Shown here: positions 1 to 10,062 of the stretch, in pieces | Position numbering within the stretch: the first letter of the stretch is position 1 | Layout of the letters: every line of letters begins with the position of its first letter | NCBI GenBank assembly: GCA_023313575.1 | Contig: JAJTTP010000027.1 | Span: 1-64,000 of the forward strand | Origin: Eutypella sp. D-1 | Lineage: Eukaryota; Ascomycota; Sordariomycetes; Xylariales; Diatrypaceae | Direction of reading: 5' to 3' | DNA length: 64,000 nt | Translations under genes and position numbers: made by a program | Notes under the pieces: generated by a model | Databases searched by the model: none | Seen by the model: only the letters and a program-made list of their open reading frames with translations | What the model was told of the DNA's origin: nothing

Positions 1-297
1 AAGTTACGTAATAAAAAGGATAACCAGGATAATTAATTATTTTAACGATTTAATAATAATTATATATTCTAATGTTAAGAATAAAGGATATAAATAATAT
101 ATAATTACGTTTATTACCTTTTTTTTAAATAATTTTTAAACTTACCAGCTTATAATATAATTTGGTTATTTAAAGCATTTTTCTTTTTATTATCATTAAA
201 TATGATTACTTATTGCTTAAAACCTTAATATTCTTACTAACATAAACCCTTCGACTGGACTAATAGTTAGGAATAGACCAGCCGTCACATTACAGTT

Positions 298-2400
298 AAA
301 AACGTAACCGGCGGTTTTTTTTTTTTTATACCGGTAAAGGTAAAACGCGTTATATTTAAAGCGTTAATAATATTTGGTAAAGTCGTTATGGCCCGATCGT
401 TTTATAAAAAGGTAATATAATATTAAACGTAAGAAAAAAAGCTTAAAAAGAGGTTTTTTATACGGAAGGTTTTATCGTATATATAACGGGGGGGTGTTTT
501 AAAGTTATTATTTAATAAAAAAAAGCTTACGTTTTTTTTTTATAATACGTTTAAAATAGGTTAAAGTTATGGTACCGTCGGAGTTAAAATATTAAGCAAT
601 TTTAAGCTTAACTTAAATATTTGCGGCTTTATTATCGTCGATATTTTTATGCCCCGGTGTTTATTAAATAAAAAAGGTAAATAAACGTATACGGAAAACC
701 GTTTCGTAAAAAGTTAAAAAATTGGCTTATAAGTTATCGGATAAATAGCCGAATAAATTTCGGATAACTGCCGTATTATCGATATAAAGGTATAAACCGG
801 TTACCGGGGGGTTAAAGTTATATTATTAGTTTTTTACTTATTATACCGTTTTACGCGCGGTTATTATTTTTTTATCGAAAACCTTTATTTAAGTTAAAAG
901 TTTATAAACGGCGTAAAAAGGTTTACGTTTATTATTTTAATAAAATATAAAACCCTAATTTATGCGGCGATTTTAAAATTATTAAAATAAATAATTAAAT
1001 CCGTTAATAAAAAAGAGGATAACCACTTTTTATATATTTTAATCTTTTCGTTTTTATCGGTAAAAAAAAGTATAAATAATAATGGTTAACGTTTTATTAA
1101 AAAAAACGGGCGAAGGTAAATTAACGTTATATCGGTTAGTTATAAACGTATCGGCTACTTTTTTTTAAGATAAAATAATCGGGTAATTACGGGGTGGTCT
1201 TTATTTAACATCCGGAGGCGTACTAAATGTTTTATTCTAATTTGCGTAAAAAGTATTTTTGCTAGTGGTATCCCCGATTCTTTATAAAGGATAATGGTAT
1301 AAATAATACGTTAAACCGGTAACGCAGCCTTAGCGGCGACCCTGAATGGCTTATTTAATCTATCCATAAGTGGGCCTATCCTGGTATCGGCCGGTCTGGA
1401 CGCGTCTTTGACCGAGGGGGTTTAAAGTTAAAAAAAAGTTAAAAAAGTAACGGTTTAGCTATTTTTAATATTTACGGGTATATTTAATTTAAAAGCACGG
1501 GGTAAATAAAACTTATAATGTAAAAGTTTTATATATAAATTAAAGTTTTAACAATGGTTAAAGTCAGAAAAATAAAAAGGAAAAGGATCTTTCTTTTTAT
1601 AAAACGTTAACCATTATTATTTATACTTTTTTTTTTTTAATAAAAACAAAAGCATTAAAATATATAAAAAATAGCTATCCTCTTTTTTTATTAACGGATT
1701 TGGTTATTTATTTTAATAGCTTTAAAATTAATCGCATAAATTAAAATTTTATATTTTATTAAAATAATAAACATAAACTTTTTTACGCCGTTTACGGATT
1801 TTTAACTTAAATAAAAATTTTCGATAAAAAAATAATAACCGCGCATAAAACGGTATAATAAGTAAAAAAAAACTGGTATAATTTTAACCCCCCGGTAACC
1901 GGCTTATACTTTTATATCGATAATACGGCGGTTATCCAAGGCTTATTCGGCCATTTATCCGATAATTTATAAGTTAATTTTTTAACTTTTTATAAAACGG
2001 TTTTTTATATATATTTATTTATTTTTTTATTTAATAAATACCGGGGCATAAAAATATCGATAGTAATAAAGTTATAAACGTTTAAATTAAGTTTAAAACT
2101 ATTTAATACCCCGACTCCGGCGGTATTATAATTTTAACCTATTTTAAACGCATTATAAAAAAAAACATAAATTTTCTTTTATTAAATAATAATTCCGAAA
2201 CACCTTTTTATTATATATACGATAAAACCTTCCGTATAAAAAACCTTTTTTAAAGCTTTTTTTTCCACATTTAATATTATACCACTTTTTTATAAAACGA
2301 TCGGGCCATAATAATTTTATTAAATATTATTAACGCTTTAAACATAACACGTTTTATTTTTACCGGTATAAAAAAAAAAAGATTACCGGTTACGTTTTCG
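298..2400. repeat. Large inverted repeat, RIP-mutated
   Basis: The left arm (about 298-1108) is the diverged reverse complement of the right arm (about 1592-2400). Landmarks pair in inverted order: the 'acgtaaccgg' end near 303 with its complement near 2390, 'gcccgatcgttttataaaa' near 390 with its complement near 2300, and 'ataataatggttaacg' near 1075 with its complement near 1605. The spacer of about 480 bp includes a less AT-rich island. The arms differ mostly by transitions, as expected if each was mutated separately by RIP. It is either two head-to-head copies of one element or a fold-back element. Confidence 0.8.
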
Positions 2401-2924
2401 ATTACGATATTATAAAAATTACTTTTTATTTTTTAATTTAACCCGGTTATAAAATAACCCAATTTTTTAATTATAAAGGTTATCTTGTTTTTTTTACCTT
2501 TTTTAATAAGGCCAGGCCTTATTTAATATCGGATTAAAAGTTAGGCGCGTAATAAAATACGGCAAGTTTTAAAATTATCTATTTTAAATAACGGGTAAAA
2601 TAGCCGAGGTAAAATCGGAGGATTCGGAAATAAATAATAAAGCTTTAAAAAGGGATAACCGTAAATAAATAATAAATAATAAAGGATTTCCTATATTAAC
2701 CGTAATACGTTAATATGGCCCGTCTTTAAATAGACTTATTTTAACCGTTTTATACATTATATAATATCGGCACCCAGCTACCTTAAATATAACCTTATAT
2801 ATAGGCTTATAAATAAATAGCCCTAAATAATATGGTCCACCCGGACGTAAAATATATCATTATTATTATCACCCCGTAACTTTATTTCGTTTATAATATA
2901 TGCTTTATTATACCGTATTATTTA

Positions 2925-4090
2925 GCCGTAATTATTAATATTTATTTATTAAAATTACGTAACCGTAAATAAAAATTTAATATATATTAATATGTACTTT
3001 TAATTTATTAATTAATATTAAGTAATAACTTTAATTAATTAATACCGCGTTAGATTTTATTTTATTACGATTTTTATGCTATTTTAATTTAATAAATGCC
3101 GTTATTATAAGTTATACGGCTATATTTTAAATAGCCTTTTTTTTAACCGTAATACGTTAATACGGGCTTTAATAATTATTAATTACCGGGCTTTATTTCC
3201 GCCGTTTTATATATTATGTAATACGGATTATATTAATTTATATAATAAGCTTATATTTATATTTAAATAACTGGTCCACTTTAAATATAAAATAAATTAT
3301 TATTATTATTATTATAACCCGTTTTAACATTTTTAATAAAGTATTAATAAATGCTTTTATTTCTATTTTAAATACCGGGTATATTAAAAAAAGTTATTAA
3401 GGTTTTATTTTTAATATAAATATATTAATTAAAAAAAAACGTACCCGGGTTTTTTTAAAAAGCTTAATTAAACGCGTAAAAGCTTTTTAAATAAATTTAC
3501 CGGTATTTTAATTATTATAATATAATAATCGGAGCCGGTATATAAAATATCGTTAACCGTTACCGTTATTTATAAAACGTTAAATAAAATAAAATTTAAT
3601 ATATTACTTATTATATAAATAAAAGCTTTTAAATTAAAAACGTTAAATGATTATATTTTTATTTATTTTATTACTTTAAAACTTAATCCTTTATAAAAAT
3701 AATAATAATAATAATAATAATTTATTTTACGTTTAAAATAAATTAGTTTTTAAATATAAGTATAAACTTATTATATAAATTAATGTAATCCGTATTATAT
3801 AATATATAAAATAATAAAAATAAAGTTCTACGGTTAATAATTAATTATAACCGGTAAGGCTTATATTAACGTATTATGGTTAATAAAAAGATTTATTTAA
3901 AATATAACCGTATAACTTATAATAGCGGTATTTATTAAATTAATAACGTAAATAACATTCGTAATAAAATAAAGTTTAATACGGTATTAATTAACGTTAA
4001 TTAATAAATTAAAATTACGTATTAATATATATTAAGATTTTATTTACGGCTATATAATTTTAATAAATATTAATAATTATAATTATAAAT
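2925..4090. repeat. Second inverted repeat with partial third copy
   Basis: The left arm (about 2925-3322) and right arm (about 3700-4085) are inverted, diverged copies. Shared landmarks are the 'taatacggatta' block near 3220 and its complement near 3790, and 'aaataaattattattatta' near 3290 with its complement near 3710. A further direct, more diverged copy of the 3140-3320 portion lies at about 2700-2870. The element must therefore have existed in at least three copies here. It is RIP-mutated and non-coding. Confidence 0.65.
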
Positions 4091-4350
4091 TAATAAACCG
4101 GGTATATTTAAATAATAAAGCCGATATTATAATAAAGTTAAAGCTTTAATATTATAAAAGGGAAAATAATATAATAATAAAAGCATTAATTAATTAAGTT
4201 ATTACCGGATTAAAAAAGTAAGTCGGCAGCTAGCGGCAGCTGGCGGAGCTGCGTGGTTACGCCGGCCGGAAAGGCCGGAAAGGTAGGCCCGAAAAATGGG
4301 GCCCTTTAATTGCTTGCGGGAAAAAGCGGAGCTGGCGGTAAAACCGCCTT

Positions 4351-4433
4351 AGTCACCGGGGGATTCGCACCCCCTCCTTTTTTTTTCTTATAAAAGGAGC
4401 AGCTTAAGTGCGTAGCCACTGCACCAGGTGGCC
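4351..4433 (-). repeat. tRNA-like element (possible SINE head or tRNA pseudogene)
   Basis: Read on the minus strand, a D-arm-like hairpin (GTGC/GCAC closing AGTGGCTAC, 4408-4424) holds a good RNA polymerase III A box. A perfect 5-bp T stem (GGGGG/CCCCC, 4358-4374) closes the loop TGCGAAT, a near-consensus B box. The ends 4427-4433 and 4351-4357 can form an imperfect acceptor stem. The anticodon arm is not canonical: an oligo-A/T hairpin (CTCCTTTT with AAAAGGAG) takes its place, and no CCA-proximal discriminator context is clear. Its position on the edge of the RIP block suggests a tRNA-derived SINE or tRNA pseudogene rather than a working tRNA. Confidence 0.4.
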
Positions 4434-5577
4434 CGTCACTCCACAGTAGACGCTGGCGAAGCACGCAGCAGCCCTGCTCCACCGTTGCGCCACGCTCCGA
4501 TAATGTCGCGGCGGGCTGAGCACCGCGCCGGGAATTTGCACCAATGGTGCGATGAGGGCAAGCTCGTAATTAGCGAACACCTGGGGCATAGTGTTGTGGA
4601 AGTGTGCAAGAGCGAGACCTCTTAGGGCCCAGATCGTGGCGGTTCAAGAGCGTGTCTACTGTGATGACGACGACGTTAAGAAATGTGCTGTTGCTGACAC
4701 CAGAGTGCGCGTTACTCAAGGCAGTGGTACGAATATGGCCTCAGTGATAGCGAATACTTGTTTTCATTTAAACGGGAAAAAGTTAAGACTTCCATCGCGG
4801 GCTCGCCGTGATCAGAGGAGCCCGCGTTACACGTACGGCAAAGAATTCGTTCACGTTTCGGAGTGGAAATAAGGGAAAGAATAGATAGCAGGTACTGGTC
4901 CAAATTAGTGAGCCAAACACTCACCCTAAAGTATAGATACATAGATAGGCATCCACTTGAGTAGCCATGGCCACTCACAAGACTGTTCAGATAGGTGTCC
5001 TGGCAGCTGCCAGGGCACCTATCCCACCTGTCTACCTCTAATCATCTACCTGGCCCATGGCCAGCCAGAGATAGGGATTCCCTCCTTTTAGCTATCTGTT
5101 TTGCAATACTATCATTTGTCCCTACACAATGTGTATCAGTTCGCTAAATAAAACTGCATGTAAAGAATCACAAAGAGTGTAGATTCCTTGCTTATAGCAC
5201 CTAAGTGACGGGCTAGATGGCACGTCTGCCACCAGGTGTCCCCTTGTCACCCTATACCAGAGACTTTACCGCCTTCCTGTATAGGATTTTATTCAGCCAC
5301 CTACTTATTAGGAGGATAACGTTTTATACGGCTATCATAGGCGCAGCCTACGCCGTAAAACCTCTTTAGCCTGTGTCATAAGCACTCTGTACTTAAGGGT
5401 TGTCTTTCCTTTTTTTTTTTTTTTTTTTTGTTTTAAAGAAACAAGGAAAGAGAATACCCCTCTTACTGCTCTCTTCTATTTTCTCCTTTCAAAGCTTTTA
5501 GGGCTTGATCGCCTTGTCGGGTATATTAGAGACGTCTTATCTTTGCTCCAGTGCGCTAGATAACATATCTGCATGTC
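4434..5577. other. Non-coding edge region with palindromes
   Basis: No convincing gene is seen between the tRNA-like element and the Nudix gene. The short open frames here are unrelated to known families. The stretch holds a 34-bp near-perfect palindrome (4990-5023), a shorter inverted repeat at 5050-5064, a compound fold-back at 5321-5361 and a T run at about 5411-5429. It is probably the remains of a transposable element plus the Nudix promoter. Confidence 0.5.
4990..5023. repeat. 34-bp near-perfect palindrome
   Basis: The left half GATAGGTGTCCTGGCAG is followed with no spacer by its reverse complement, with a single T/C difference that would still pair as a G-T wobble in a hairpin. Such spacer-free palindromes are uncommon by chance and can mark abutting terminal inverted repeats or a binding site. 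Confidence 0.85.
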
Positions 5578-6183
5578 ATGGCTACCCGTGTTGTCAATCC
5601 AGTCTCACTAACGATATTGGCAAACAGGCACTCAGGTGTAAATATGGCTACTTCGCGTTTTAAGACGGATATGTACCCGGCGGAGAGATTCGTAGAAAGC
5701 GCTGGAACCATTTTGTTTCGGCTCTCGACTCGGGAGATATGCATCCTTCACTCGCTCCAGAGTAATGAGTACGTCCTACCCAAGGGCCGTCGCAACCTGG
5801 GCGAGTCCCGTCAAGCCACTGCCACTCGGGAAACCACTGAAGAGACCGGTGTTCCTTGCCGCCTATTACCTGTCGACTTGCTTTCTCGTGTCTGTCCGGC
5901 CATCGAAACCGAGCATATGCCCGACGAGACACGCCTCTTCAAGAGTGTCTGCGAGCCCATCGCCGTCCACACCCGACATATTGGTGAGGGCGAAATGAAA
6001 TTGATTTGGTGGTTTGTCGCTGCAGTCAATGAAGGCGAGACTATTCGTCAACACGAGGAGGACAAGTTTAAGGTGGAATTCCATAGCTGCGATGCAGTTC
6101 TACAGAAGTTGACTTTCGAGGTTGATCGCGAGTTGGTCAAGAAGGCAATTGAACTTGTCCAGTCAACCCTTGAATTTCAGTGA
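5578..6183 (+). CDS. Nudix hydrolase
   Basis: This is a single-exon 201-residue protein. Residues 70-92 contain a Nudix box of the form GX5EX7REUXEEXGU (G70, E76, R84, E85, E88, E89, G91, V92); one usually hydrophobic position is Thr. Nudix enzymes hydrolyse nucleoside diphosphates linked to another moiety using Mg2+ held by the box glutamates. The short length and lack of extra domains resemble fungal diadenosine/diphosphoinositol polyphosphate hydrolase-like proteins, but the substrate cannot be read from the sequence. A second in-frame ATG at 5644 (residue 23) could be the true start; no signal peptide is evident. It is the first gene after the RIP block, so it sits at a repeat boundary. 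Confidence 0.85.
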   Translation: MATRVVNPVSLTILANRHSGVNMATSRFKTDMYPAERFVESAGTILFRLSTREICILHSLQSNEYVLPKGRRNLGESRQATATRETTEETGVPCRLLPVDLLSRVCPAIETEHMPDETRLFKSVCEPIAVHTRHIGEGEMKLIWWFVAAVNEGETIRQHEEDKFKVEFHSCDAVLQKLTFEVDRELVKKAIELVQSTLEFQ

Positions 6184-7564
6184 TAAATTCTTGTATTTAT
6201 CTATGTAATAATGCCGGCACTGTATTTAGGAATACATCTTTCCTCGAGGCTAGCGAGGATTTGAGCACAGAGCAAATTCTCCAACAACTAACTATGAGGA
6301 TTGTTCCCTACGTTGACGTTCAACTCGACGACCTTCTAAGTCTTATGATTGACATATCCTAGATAATGCATATGGAACTTAATATCATACAGGGAGCGTC
6401 GTCCCAAAACTGGACTTGGTAGGACAATCTACCCATCAGCGGGCCGTGTGTATCAAATAAGTGTTACACCACGGTATAAACGTGCGTGATAGTAGTTATC
6501 GAGCAATTCCCATTAATGTGCGATATGTAAAGGCTTCATAAAACTGGCCTCTGGAGCTATAATGGGTTTAACAGTAGATAGCTACGTAAAATTGAAAAAT
6601 TTGTTAGATTGGCATCGGGTTTTAATATGATAGGATAAAAGATCGGCTCAAAGGCAGGAGCCGGGATGGAGGACGTGTAGCAAACTACACGAGCCGTTTT
6701 TTATTCCTCGAAGCTGAAAGCGGCAATGGATGGTATAATTTATAACCACTCAGTTTACCGGCGACGCTACTATTCCTGCCCACACACTTGTAAAACTTGG
6801 CAAGGAGCTGGATATAGCCTTTAGGGGTGGGATCCACAATATCATAAATAAATAGGGGGGCCAGAGACCTCAACATTATAATATCATTAGGGGTAGCAGA
6901 ATATCTCGATAGAGTGGGCATGGTTCTATATCACCGTGGGAGCAATGGTCATCCCTAGTGGTGTTTATATCATCTTATGATTGGGCCTTGCGGCGGCGAG
7001 CCATTATTTTCGCGCATGTATTCTCCAGCCACAACGTAACCCCACTGCTTATGGGGCATGTGAAGCATTGCTACAGGATAGATCTATAACCCTGTCATGA
7101 TATGTTTATGCACGACCACCAGCTTCCGGGAATGTTCTAGAGGAGTGGTTGAAAAACTTCTTCTGAAAGCTTGTTTATTCCCTTAATGGCGAATGAGTCC
7201 CGGAACCGTGTTTTGCATGCATCGCTTAGCCCAGAAAGCGGGTAAGCCGGCGTTCGAGTCGTTCCGGGCCTGGACCGCCTAGCCGTTGGAGAGTGCGTCT
7301 AGATCCTTCCCGTGAACCGCAGGCTTTCAAAAATTATTACTCCCTTTGGCAGGTCTTAGTCGCCCCGAGGGTTACATTACGGTTGCCATGTTCAGCTTAG
7401 TCAGAGGATAGAAGGATCATGACGGGAGCTTGCAAAGCCGCTTCGTAATCATCTCGTCGCACGCAATATCCTATAGGGTTCATGTATAAGAGCTCCCGCG
7501 TAAGCCCAAGCACGGGGAGGCCAGATACTAGCTGTAAGCCGCTGATACACCACCCGTAGTCCCG
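6184..7564. other. Intergenic, no gene seen
   Basis: No open frame here has family features. A hairpin of 6 bp (CGGCTC/GAGCCG) lies at about 6642-6662 and a nested stem structure with a B-box-like sequence at 7199-7268. The rest is unremarkable and should include the promoter of the FAD oxidoreductase. Confidence 0.5.
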
Positions 7565-9773
7565 ATGCATGTCTCCGTCCTGGCCGTGGGTTTATCCCTT
7601 TCTTCCTCGATTTTTGGGAGGACTGTCTCCGACCTAGAGGCTGTCCAGCTCACGCGGGAAGATGTTGATGGCTTCAGTGGCATAGCTTTCGGTCATGTGG
7701 ATGACAAAACTCTCGTTGAGCCCAGTCCAGAATGCAAATATCTTCCAGGCGATCAGGGATGGCCAAATAGCAGTGAATGGAATCGCTTCAACGCTTCCAT
7801 AGACGGAGCTCTCCTTAAGCCCGAGCCTGCTGCTGCCGCCTGCTATCCGGGACCCGGTCATGATGAAGAAATGTGCAGGTTCTTAGTTGAAAGAGCAGCA
7901 TCAGTGCGTTGTACGTAACGAGGAGCATCAAGCTTATCTCAGCTCTGACTGGTCTACCTACATACCGATTAAAATAGTGCTGCTGACATACCGCCAGAGT
8001 GAACCCTCAACATATTGATCTCCGGACTATATTTGGAGATATGTCGGTCTCCTCCATAGGAAATACCGATAAGATCATCCTCAACAAAGGTTCGTCTACA
8101 TAAATACTGATAAGTCGCAGATTTCTGGATCGATGACCCCTTGACTGAGCTCGCGGAATGGACCCAAGGAGGCACGTGCGTGGCAAGTCTTGTCGCCGAA
8201 GGGAACTGTACCCAGGGAGGGTTCCCGGCATACGTCGTAAATGCGACCAGTGCAAAGCACGTCCAGGCTGCCGTTAACTTTGCGAGAAACAGGAACATCA
8301 GGGTGATCATCAAGTGAGCACATAAAACCCAGTATTCTCTCTGCTTAGAACCTCACTAACGATCACCGTAGAAACACGGGCCATGACTTCGGTGGTAGGT
8401 CGATAGGCGCCGGGTCGCTCAGCATCTGGGTCCACCATATGAGGAATTTCGATTTCCTACCGGAATACACACAGGGCAATTATACTGGCCTCGCGGTGCG
8501 CTACGGGGCCGGTATCGAAGCCTGGGAATTGTACAACTTCATGGCAGATAACAGCATCACCCTGGTCGCGCCTGGCGGAAGCACTGTTGGCGGCGTTGGC
8601 GGGTGGTTGAGCTCAGGAGGCCACTCTAGCATTACCTCGAAGTTCGGGTTGGGTGCGGACCAGGCTCTCTCCATCAAGGTTGTCACGGCGGATGGGAAGG
8701 TCTTGACAGCGGACCCCGAGACGAACACCGACTTGTTCTGGGCGTTGCGCGGAGGCGGCGGCGGTATGTGACCCCTGCCCAGTAATGAGACATAAAATCA
8801 CACATTGTCGGATTCTTTTGTGGAGTCCTAACCGCTGTATACGTATATAGCAACCTATGGGGTTATCACTTCGGTCATCATGAAGGCATACGAGCCCATC
8901 AACCTTACCACATCCTCGCTGGCCCTGGACACGGACTCGATATCTGATATTGACACCTTTTGGGATGCCGTGGGGCTCTACTATCGCTTCTGCGCGGAAA
9001 TCCTGGACGCGGGCGGTTACGGCTTCAGCTATATCCATCCAGGGACAGACCAGTCGAGTTTCAGCTTCACGACGTCATCGCAGTTCCCGGGAAAGACGCC
9101 AAGCGAGGTGCGGGCCTTCATGCAACCCCTGTACGACGACCTGCGCGACATCGGTGTAAACGCAACGAATCCCAGCTCGCCTACAACGCGGCCCTTCGGT
9201 TCGCGCCGAGGCGGTGGCGGAGACCAGCCCATCAACACGCGATACCGGTCGCGACTCCTGCCACGGCAGAACTGGGAGGACGACGCGCTCTGGCGGCGCA
9301 CAATGACCGCCATCCGTACGGCTGTCGAAGGCGGCTTCAACAACGACTTCTACTTCCACGGCACGCTGACGTCGCCGACGCGCGAGGTCGCCGGCTGGCC
9401 CGGTGCCGACAGCGCTGTTAACCCGGCCTGGCGCGAGAACAGGATGCACGCGATGCTGATGGACCTGCAGCCGGCGGGACTCACGGGCGCCCAGGCGCGC
9501 GCGCGCGACGCGATCATGCAGTCGTATGTGCAGCTGCTCCGCGACGTGTCCCCGGGCGCCGGGTCCTACATGAACGAGGGCGACCCTGGCGAGCCGGACT
9601 GGCAGCAGGCTTTCTACGGCGACCATTACGAGAGGTTGCTCGAGATTAAGCAGAAGTACGACCCTTGGAACCTCTTCTGGGCCCCTACGACGGTCGGCAG
9701 CGAGGGCTGGGGGGTGAGGCCTGTGGATGGGTACCCCAACTCTCAGAACGGACGGCTTTGTCGCACTAGTTAG
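7565..9773 (+). CDS. Secreted FAD-linked oxidoreductase (BBE-like)
   Basis: Four exons fit one frame: 7565-7910, 8121-8313, 8372-8763 and 8851-9773, giving 617 residues, normal for the family. All introns have GT-AG ends; the first (210 nt) is inferred from phase and a CTGAT branch-like site and is the least certain. Residues 1-20 look like a secretion signal. The FAD-binding PCMH domain follows, with NTGHDFGG (His184 is the expected site of covalent flavin attachment), a GG-rich loop ending in LFWALRGGGG, and then TYGVITSV. The C-terminus carries the berberine-bridge-enzyme segment (YERLLEIKQKYDP, then FWAPTTVGSEGW). Such enzymes oxidise alcohols, sugars or alkaloid-type substrates outside the cell or in fungal secondary metabolism; isoamyl alcohol oxidase-like proteins are the closest general type. 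The exact substrate is unknown. Confidence 0.88.
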
Positions 9774-10062
9774 TATCTTGCAGCGGCAACAGTGAATGGC
9801 GAGGCGGCATTCCCGGTCATGTAATGTTTTGTGGAATCAACTCGATACCGCACCACGTGGATGAATAGAGAGATCAACAGACTAGCTTATGTCAAAAAAT
9901 AAGTGCTCGCTTTCTAAGCTAGTATGCTATACAAATTAACCAATGCTACATTCTTGAGGTTCTTCACTGCTTATAGTAGATCCACGTAGAAAAGACCGTT
10001 CATTACCTAACAAGGGAGGAGGCGACGCACAAATTCCAGAAAATGCAACCAACGATAACAGC

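Larger units (their letters stand above)
1..4210. repeat. AT-rich RIP-mutated repeat block
   Basis: The stretch is extremely A/T-rich. C and G survive mainly as CG, CC or GG, while CA and TG dinucleotides are nearly absent. This is the expected outcome of repeat-induced point mutation, a premeiotic ascomycete process that turns CpA into TpA in duplicated DNA. No open reading frame of useful length exists on either strand. It contains two large inverted repeats (listed separately) and one less-mutated island around 1170-1430. The original elements cannot be identified by eye. Composition changes abruptly near 4210, where ordinary GC content resumes. Confidence 0.85.
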
